From contig NC_063438.1 in NCBI RefSeq assembly GCF_020379485.1, positions 5,538,024 through 5,602,023 of the forward strand: a DNA stretch of 64,000 nucleotides, written 5' to 3'. The DNA comes from Brassica napus. Its lineage: Eukaryota > Streptophyta > Magnoliopsida > Brassicales > Brassicaceae. The position numbers and the translations under genes are program-made. This document shows positions 56,295 through 64,000 of this stretch, in pieces. The first letter of the stretch is position 1. The number at the start of each line of letters is the position of its first letter. The notes under the pieces are model-generated. The model made no database searches. It was not told the origin of the DNA and saw only the letters and a list, made by a program, of their open reading frames with translations.

Positions 56295-57393
56295 TCAAAA
56301 ATTAAGCTACAATTTTATTTTGATAATTATAATTTGTTAAAAATAAGTCAAAATGTATACTCAATAATACTTAGAAATGAATTAACTAATTCTTTAAAAA
56401 ATATATGATACAATTTGCATGCATTTTAATCATCTACTTATATTAAATATTTATTAGTTTAATGAATTTATTAATGTTATTGATATTTCATGTATTCTCG
56501 TTTAATATATTTATATATTAAAATAATTATTGATATAATTAATTAATATTTTGAAACTATGAAATAATAAATTTTTTTTTCATTTTAAATGTACTATAAC
56601 ACATGCATGCGTTTTAATCTTGTGTTTAATTAATTTTTTTTTCAGTAGTTAGCATGCGTTTCTTCTGCAACCACTGATTATAGTTTAAGATATTATTAAT
56701 TCTGTGTAAATTCATTGTTGTAAAAGCGTATAGTAGGCGTGATTGTTTTTTAATTTATGTTACCAAATATATTTTTACGTTATTCAGTTTGTTCATTTAA
56801 TACATATGTCTCTATAAAAGGAAAACACGTTGACCTTCACTACATGAAATTAGAAGAACACAAATGTAATTTTGGCAAAAAAAACAATAACTTGCTAAAC
56901 TATAATTTAATTATTTGTAGTTATTGACGGACTCGATACACAGTTGATATGATTTATTTCTATATATAGTTCCATCTACTTTATGTTTAAAATTTGTTAT
57001 CAGAAAATACAAGTAAACTAATTATATTACCAGTTGTTTTATTTTTTCAAGTTGTCTTCTATATCTATATTTATTATAATAATTGAAAAATTATGGTACA
57101 TAATTTGTTTTCTTTAGTGAATTATAAAAACGTTAATATGTATACAAAACTTGAAATTTATGCTGGATAATATTATGTTAGACTTACTTAGTTTCTACAA
57201 ATATATTATAACAGAAAAATGATTTATGTCTTGTATTTAATTCAAATGTATTTTTACTAGTTGAATATTTTTATATCTTATCTAATAGAGCTCATTAAAG
57301 TTAATTTTTTAATTATTCATATAAATAACATAACAGTTTAGAATAAAAATTTGATTATGTAAGAAAACTAATATCATTTTCAAATGTGTAGAT
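56295..57393. other. Harbinger leader, non-coding
   Basis: About 1.1 kb of AT-rich DNA between the MITE and the accessory gene. No open frame of note. Confidence 0.5.
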
Positions 57394-58984
57394 ATGGCGT
57401 CTAACCGTGGACAAAACGTGAACTCCAGTACACTTCATACGGAAACATCAACACGGGTAAAATATTTACTATTATATTTAAAATTTAAAATTAGTAGTTT
57501 TGTTAGAAATTAGTGAATAATATATTTTTATTTTTAAAAATTTTAGAGTGAAGAATATTTGAAATGGGATCATAGACGAGAACGAATATTTCTTCAGTTA
57601 TACGACCAAGCACTTGCTATGAATTATTATCGTCTAAAAGACCCGTCACCACTTGGTAAAGAGTTTATAGTTGACAAGTTCAACCACGAATTTAATCTTG
57701 ATATAAACTATAAGTTCTTCAGAGAAAAACTTGATCAAATGAAAAGAAAGTACAAGAAGTATACGGGGCTTATGCAAAACTCTACGGGTATCTCGGTTGA
57801 TCCGGTTACGTCTGTAATTTCTGCATCTGATTCGTGGTGGAAAGATCGTGAAGTAAGGAAGAACAAGACGTGAAAGTGGTGCAACTAGAGTTGGTGGAAG
57901 TTCACGAGCCCCTGCAAGGACCAGTTCACGAGGAAGTCGGAAAAAACAATCTTTTCAGACAACTCTAACAGATACGATGGATGGTTTTAGAGAATTTCAA
58001 CGCCAAAGTTTACAACAACTGCGTCCAGATTTTTTCGATCAAGATAATGACAATGAATGCGAAAGGGCTATCAAGATATTTGAATCGATGGAAGTTCCAA
58101 AGAATACTGAATTTTATTGGGCATGCATTCAAGCATTCAAAGATGACAGATTTTGGCGAAAATATTTCATTGATAGAGCTGACAACAGTAGTGAAGATAA
58201 GCTACAGTTTTTGCAAGCTCTAACTGGATATACACGAGACAGCGAGTTTGTTGGAAAGCGGTTAGCCTCGGGTCAGAATTCTGGAAACCCAAATTTAAGT
58301 GGTAGTTTTTCTGGTAGTCCATCTTCCGGTGGAAACAATTCATGGGGTCGAACTTCAGGTGGACCATTGGGCAACGTTTCTCAGCAATGGGGTACACCTC
58401 CAAATGTTCAGCAATGGGGTTCATCATCAAATGTTCCACAATGGGGTACACCTCCAAATGCTCCGCAATGGGGTTCATCATCAAATGTTCCACAATGGGG
58501 TACACCTCCAAATGCTCCGCAATGGGGTTCATCCTCAAATGGTCCACAATGGGGTTCATCATCAAATGTTCCATGGGGTACACCTCCAAATGCTCAGCAA
58601 TGGGGCTCATCACCAAATGTTCCACAGTGGGGTACACCTCCAAATGCTCAGCAATGGGGTTCATCATCAAATGTTCAACAATGGGGTTCATCATCAAATA
58701 TTCCACAATGGGGTACACCTCCAAATATTCAACGTGGATTTTCAGTGGGACCAGAAGCTGAAACAAATATGAATAATCAACAAAGAGATTCTCTGGAAGC
58801 AGAAGGTCGCATATCAGCTAACCTTCATATGAGAGTATCACCAGAATTCGGTTTCACAAATTATTCTTCAGAAGCGCAAATTCCAAGATCCCGCAGAAGA
58901 GGAGGATTATTCAATATCTGGGGAAAGAAACAAGGACCAAATTTAAATGAAAGTCATCAAAGTGAATCTGAAGATGAAGATTAG
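57394..58984 (+). pseudogene. Harbinger Myb/SANT-like accessory protein with WG-repeat tail
   Basis: Exon 1 (57394-57456, MASNRGQNVNSSTLHTETST) splices to 57547, giving a Myb/SANT-like DNA-binding region (WDHRRERIFLQLYDQALAM..., DQMKRKYKKYTGLM...DSWWKDREV). A one-step frameshift at about 57840-57873 separates this from a 335-codon frame starting at 57977. An Arg/Ser-rich linker is open in that second frame from just after the shift. That frame holds FWRKYFIDRADNS, a Gly/Ser/Asn-rich linker, then about 13 tandem nine-residue repeats alternating QWGTPPN and QWGSSSN, and a basic tail RSRRRGGLFNIWGKK. In Harbinger elements the Myb-like protein binds the transposon ends and brings the transposase into the nucleus. 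The WG-repeat tail is not something I know from this family. Confidence 0.8.
58382..58732 (+). repeat. 27-bp minisatellite encoding WG repeats
   Basis: Thirteen units of about 27 bp, each containing CAATGGGGT, alternate between ACACCTCCAAAT and TCATCATCAAAT variants. One unit lacks the glutamine codon. Because 27 is a multiple of three, other frames and the opposite strand also stay open here; those frames are shadows. Confidence 0.95.
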
Positions 58985-59168
58985 TTTCGTATTGTTTGCT
59001 ATTAATAATTATGTTATGTTTCATTTTATGTTTTCGTCATATCTATTAAGTATTATAAAGAACTTCTCAATTTGATTTTAGTTATTTTTTGTGCTTAAAA
59101 GTTTATTTAATATTTAATGAGTTTTTAAAACTCTTATTGAAATCTTACCTCATATTTTTAAAATTGCA

Positions 59169-60376
59169 GGCATTTCGTATATGTCAGTTACGAGCACATG
59201 GTGTTCAAAATCTAAATTATGAAGAGCGAATTGAGTTGTGGAATTTGGAAAATGAGCAGTTTGAAGAGTTAATCATTCAACCATCATTAAGTTATTACAA
59301 TCGATATTTTGAAAGAAGACCAGCTCAAACTGATGGTGGTTTGGGATGGAGAAATATTTGGGATCGATTACAAGAAGATAATGTTGCTTGTCTTCAGCTA
59401 TTACGAATGTCTCTTGGCACGTTTTGCACATTGTGTGAGAAATTGCAAACGGCTTATGGCTTACAATCAACATTAAATGTAAGCATTGAAGAGAGTGTGG
59501 CCATGTTTCTAACGATATGTGGGCATAACGAAGTTCAAAGAAATGTTGGATTACGATTTGGACGAACGCAAGAGACAGTGAAGCGAAAATTTTTTGAAGT
59601 GCTTCGAGCGACTGAATTGCTTGCTTGTGACTATATCAAGACTCCAACAACACAAGAACTAAGACGGGTTCCAGAACGACTACTAATGGATGAGAGATAT
59701 TGGCCTTATTTTAGTGGTTTTGTTGGAGCTATGGATGGAGTTCATGTTTGTGTTAAAGCCTGAAGTTCAAGGAATGTATTGGAATCGACACAATATTACA
59801 TCGTTTAACATAATGGCGATATGTGATTTGAATATGTTATTCACATATGTTTGGAATGGAGCACCAGGTTCATGTCATGATACAGCAGTTCTCACAATGG
59901 CGCAAGACAATGATTCTAGTTTTCCTTTACCTCCAGTCGATAAGTACTATCTCGTTGACTCTGGCTATCCAAACAAACAAGGCTTTTTGGCTCCCTATAG
60001 GTCTTCACGAAATGGGGTTGTGAGGTATCATATGTCACAGTTCGAAAGTGGTCCTCCTCCGAGAAACAAACAAGAGTTATTTAATCGATATCATGCATCT
60101 TTGCGTTCTGTTATTGAGAGGACATTTGGAGTTTGGAAGAAGAAATGGAGGATTCTTTGTGAATTTCTGAGATATGATATGCATGTTCAGAAAAGAGTGG
60201 TCACAGCAACAATGGGATTACATAATTTTATTAGAATTTCAAATTTTTCTGATGAAGATTTTGCTGATACAATGAACATACAGAGATTCCGAATGCTACA
60301 TCTACGGCTGAACAAAATGATATGGAAGAAGCGGAAACAGCACAAGGAAATTTCATGGCAAACGTTAGAGAAATGA
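59169..60376 (+). pseudogene. PIF/Harbinger DDE transposase (frameshifted)
   Basis: A probable splice acceptor at about 59168 (ATTGCAG) starts AFRICQLRAHGVQNLNYEER. The N-terminal part contains an HTH-like region (VAMFLTICGHNEVQRNVGLRFGRTQETVKRKF). Catalytic residues of the DDE_Tnp_4 type are visible: Asp in GAMDGVHV, Asp in YYLVDSGYP and Glu in VIERTFGVWKKKW. A frameshift at about 59755-59763, right after the first Asp, moves the rest (KPEVQGMYWNRHNITSFN...) to the next frame, which ends at 60376. Residues are otherwise well preserved, so inactivation is recent. Confidence 0.92.
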
Positions 60377-60584
60377 TTGCAAATACATTATGGGCAAATA
60401 AAAATGCTCCATGTTGATTTGTTTGTTGTAATTGTACTTTTTAATGTTTTAATTTTATTGTTATTTAATAAAAATAATAATTAGTTTTTATATAATAATT
60501 TGTAATTTTAAATATTTAATTTAATAAATTTTTTGTTTAGCATTCCGTTAAATAAGCTAATTCGATAAATTAGTTAAACGAGTT

Positions 60585-60672
60585 TGATCTGCATTTGATC
60601 TGCTTGATCTGCATTTGTTCTGCTTGATCTGCATTGTATATTTGATCTGCGTTTTTCTGATCTGCTTGCCAT
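60585..60672. repeat. Subterminal ATCTGC array of the Harbinger
   Basis: Six exact ATCTGC hexamers plus one TTCTGC within ~85 bp of the right terminus. The left end carries the inverse orientation (GCAGAT once, several GCAGAA/GCAGGA). Such subterminal motifs are usual binding sites for transposon-encoded proteins; that role is inferred. Confidence 0.75.
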
Positions 60673-60774
60673 TCGTAGCCTATAAGTTATTTCATAACAG
60701 CCGCGTTCTAACGTGGATACTATAATAGTTAGCGAGATCAGCTCTAGTAGAGTTTCCGAGATGGAGTTCATGCA

Positions 60775-61035
60775 TCAAACAATAACATTTAGAGTTTCCG
60801 TAACGTAAAAACCACCACCAACCAAAACATCATCGTACCCATCAATTTTACCCCAAATCTCACTTCTTCTTCCCTGGTGCCTCCTTTCTAGCGAAATCTG
60901 CGCACAACGAATAATTGTTCCACGATTTTTATAGAAAAACAAAACCAGTTTCCCACCGTAACTAGTCCCAGTGTGAACCCCGTATGAAAATCTCGCCTCA
61001 GCCACCAATTCTTCCAAACCATTCACCACTACCCC
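60775..61035 (-). pseudogene. F-box/kelch C-terminal fragment, copy 5
   Basis: Encodes only the last kelch block (VVNGLEELVAEARFSYG...) and the C-terminus (ETLNVIV), similar to copies 1-4. Homology ends at about 61035, next to UTP23. It is a remnant of the same duplicated family, about 16 kb from the array. Confidence 0.85.
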
Positions 61036-61081
61036 GTATGAAAATCTTCGCCTCTGGATATCGCTTCTGTGGAGAGAGAAG

Positions 61082-62563
61082 ATGAGAGTGAAGAGGCAGA
61101 AGAAGAACAGGAGAACAGCGAGATTCTTCACGGTCTGTTTCGGTTTCCGACAACCCTTCAAAGTCCTTTGCGACGGCACTTTCGTCCACCACCTAGTTTC
61201 TAAAGAGATCACTCCCGCCGACACTGTTGTCTCCGAGCTCCTCGGAGGTCCAGTCAAGCTCTTCACCACCAGGTGTGTGCTTGCGGAGTTGCAGAAACTT
61301 GGTAAAGATTACTCGGAGTCTCTCGAGGCTGCGCAGATGCTTAGCACAGCAACGTAAGTTAGTTTCCCTTTTTCTCAGTGTTCTTACAGTGTTGTTTTTT
61401 TTATAGTGTCCTAAGAGAGGTCTCAAGAATGGTTATGTAATGAACTCGTTGGTCTTGTCTGAACTAATGTATAGAAAGTGAGGAACAATTTTTATTTTAG
61501 GTTCCAAGCATGGATTTTGCATAGTTTATAGGAAAATTGATTTGCTATAATTTGATGTGATGAGCTTACTAATGTAATGGGTTCTGTGAAGTTGATTTGC
61601 GTAACTGATAATGTGAGCTTTTATGTATTGAAAGTTAGTTTCTTTTTCCTTTGATGTGCTCCTGGATATTGTTTAATTGTGTATATGAAATTGATTTGCT
61701 TTAGTTTGAACTATTAGATGTGAGCACGAGGAGGCAAAACCAGCAGACGAGTGTTTGTCAGAGGTACTTGGAGTAAACTCAGGACTTCGAGTTTCGGAAA
61801 AAGCTTCAGCAGGTTCGTCTGATGAGCTGAGTCTCTTGTTTTGTTTCAGGGAGTAGATGAGGAGTTTTTTTATTAATATAATCCGTTTTTTTTGTAAATT
61901 TTCTTTCAGGTGTCTATAGTTCCACTTTTGTATGGTCTAAATAACAGTCTGCAGATCGACCAACCTTCTGATTTCCAACGAGAGACAGCCAAAGACTCTG
62001 ATAGAAAGCGGTTAACTATGACTGATGCGGAGAAAAGGATATTGGAGAAACAGACTGCAAGAATCTTAGCTTCTAATAGAGGAGAAGGAACAGTTGAAGA
62101 CGAACAATGGGAAACGCCTCGAGTGGTCAGTACAAGAAATGGACTCGGTGTGAAGGATAAGCCTCAATTCAAACGAAATAGAGCAAATGTAACAATTAAA
62201 CACACTCACTTTAACAAATATTATTGATTAGTAAAAATTAAATGTCTTTCACTGTGTTGTGGGTTAAGTCTCTTAAGAGTGAACTCACATTGTTGTCTCG
62301 AAACTCTTCAGGGTCCAAACCCACTGTCATGCATGAAGAAAAAGAAGGCGAACGATACCAAGAGGCCTCAATCTATATCCAAAGCTGAACATAAAGCTGG
62401 TGGACAAGAGGTTAGATAATAGATTTAGCAGCTTTTACACTAAGCTGTTCCGATGGTTAATAATTCGTTTTCTTTGTAGGAAAAGAACGGTGAAAGCGGT
62501 TCAAAGAAGAGGACAAGAAAACGATCAAAGAAAGGAAAATCTGGTCAGGAGATAACCGAATGA
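61082..62563 (+). pseudogene. UTP23: UTP23-like PIN-domain gene (MEE21) with exon-2 frameshift
   Basis: Five exons (61082-61353, 61718-61812, 61910-62188, 62312-62410, 62480-62563) match Arabidopsis At2g34570. MRVKRQKKNRRTARFFTVCF opens a PIN-like domain (QPFKVLCDGTFVHHLV, AELQKLGKDYSESL), followed by MTDAEKRILEKQTARI, VVSTRNGLGVKDKPQFKRNR and a Lys/Arg-rich tail. UTP23 is a nucleolar small-subunit processome factor for 18S rRNA. Exons 1 plus 2 total 367 nt, one over a multiple of three. After VLGVN the expected next block (ending in a Gln before DFEFRKKLQQ) is missing, and the frame shifts into SGLRVSEKAS. The deletion probably inactivates the gene unless a splice variant skips it. Confidence 0.85.
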
Positions 62564-62920
62564 AAACAGTTGTTTCTAGTGACATCTACCAAAACGCTCA
62601 CCAAGACGTGGTGCTGTTTTTTTTGGGTACTGCACACCATAGACATTTCAATCAAGACAGACCAGCAAGAAGATCATCATTGACACAGACCAAGAAGCTG
62701 AAACATTTAAGTTTTTATTTATTAAAAATAAATTGCCACAAAAATATGGAAATAATAGGGGATTGTTCTATCCCTGAAACAGAGTACAACAAAGCAACTA
62801 GAAGTTTTTTTTATCTTCTTAAATATAATAACCAATAAAAGTCACTGAGAGAACCAAATCTTATGCTTCCATTATAAATAATGATGTTCTAGATGGCATA
62901 TTATATATGTTCCATCGACT
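62564..62920. other. Spacer between convergent UTP23 and ATPase genes
   Basis: About 360 bp of 3' flanking sequence for both genes. A small downstream frame has no homology I recognise. Confidence 0.45.
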
Positions 62921-63999
<1,079 letters not shown>

Positions 64000-64000
64000 A

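Larger units (their letters stand above)
55153..60680 (+). mobile_element. PIF/Harbinger DNA transposon
   Basis: 5528 bp bounded by short imperfect inverted ends (GGCTTTGAATG left, CATTCGTAGCC right) with a 3-bp target duplication TAT. Harbinger elements usually duplicate TTA/TAA, so this is a slight variant. It encodes the usual pair: a Myb/SANT-type accessory protein and a DDE transposase in the same orientation. Both frames carry one shift, so this copy is probably inactive. A Mutator-like MITE sits in its left part. Confidence 0.9.
49004..60699 (+). mobile_element. Decayed copia element 2 with a Harbinger inside its 3' LTR
   Basis: 5' LTR at 49004-49299. The 3' LTR is split: 54873-55152, then a 5.5-kb insertion, then 60684-60699. 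280 plus 16 equals the 296-bp length of the intact LTR. The copia target duplication GCCGC is found at 48999-49003 and 60700-60704. A primer-binding-like GTTATCAGCACGA follows the 5' LTR. Gag and Pol are both present but frameshifted. By eye the LTRs differ at about five sites, so this copy is older than copia 1. Confidence 0.93.

Noticed and set aside
58382..58732. Regularly spaced repeats that might suggest a CRISPR-like array
   Set aside because: Units are contiguous, coding and without unique spacers; the genome is a plant. It is a coding minisatellite.
58167..58772. Long alternative-frame and antisense ORFs (139-199 codons) over the WG repeat
   Set aside because: The repeat unit is 27 bp, so every frame stays open without selection. 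Only the frame continuous with flanking non-repeat protein is credible.

Overview
This is plant nuclear DNA from the mustard family (Brassicaceae), most likely a Brassica, Raphanus or close relative. Introns are GT-AG, intergenic DNA is AT-rich, and the single-copy genes translate to proteins close in length and sequence to Arabidopsis thaliana chromosome 2 genes. As I recall the Arabidopsis numbering, they fall in the order At2g34650 (PID), 34640 (HMR/PTAC12), 34630 (GPS1/SPS3), 34620 (mTERF), 34610 (DUF4408/DUF761), 34600 (JAZ7), then 34570 (UTP23/MEE21) and 34560 (katanin-like AAA ATPase). Names come from sequence memory, not a database search.

Layout. 0-2 kb: PINOID, two exons. 2-9.3 kb: gene-free, with a Stowaway-like MITE and a Helitron that has a duplicated head. 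9.3-22 kb: five compact genes (HMR forward; GPS1, mTERF, DUF4408/DUF761 and JAZ7 on the minus strand). 24.2-29.6 kb: a young, apparently intact Ty1/copia element with near-identical LTRs and a 5-bp target duplication. 30.7-44.2 kb: non-collinear material, namely a TRM9-type tRNA methyltransferase, a truncated SPC25-like kinetochore gene, and a tandem array in which SPC25 3' fragments alternate with antisense F-box/kelch genes (two intact, two broken). Helitrons, a MITE and a non-LTR retroposon interrupt this array. 44.9-60.7 kb: nested transposons. A ~205-bp Stowaway MITE is split by two Mutator-like elements. A decayed copia element has a 5.5-kb PIF/Harbinger transposon in its 3' LTR, and that transposon carries a Mutator-like MITE. 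60.8-64 kb: a fifth F-box fragment abuts a frameshifted UTP23 gene, then the 3' part of the katanin-like gene runs off the window.

The collinear genes do unrelated jobs: auxin transport polarity, plastid transcription and light signalling, prenyl chain synthesis, organelle gene expression, jasmonate repression, ribosome biogenesis and an AAA ATPase. About 38 kb of mobile and duplicated DNA lies between JAZ7 and UTP23, where Arabidopsis has At2g34590-34580.

The most unusual item is in the Harbinger element: a Myb/SANT-type accessory protein with about 13 tandem nine-residue WG repeats, which resembles an Argonaute-hook platform. All exon boundaries were placed by eye from splice consensus, reading phase and remembered homologues.
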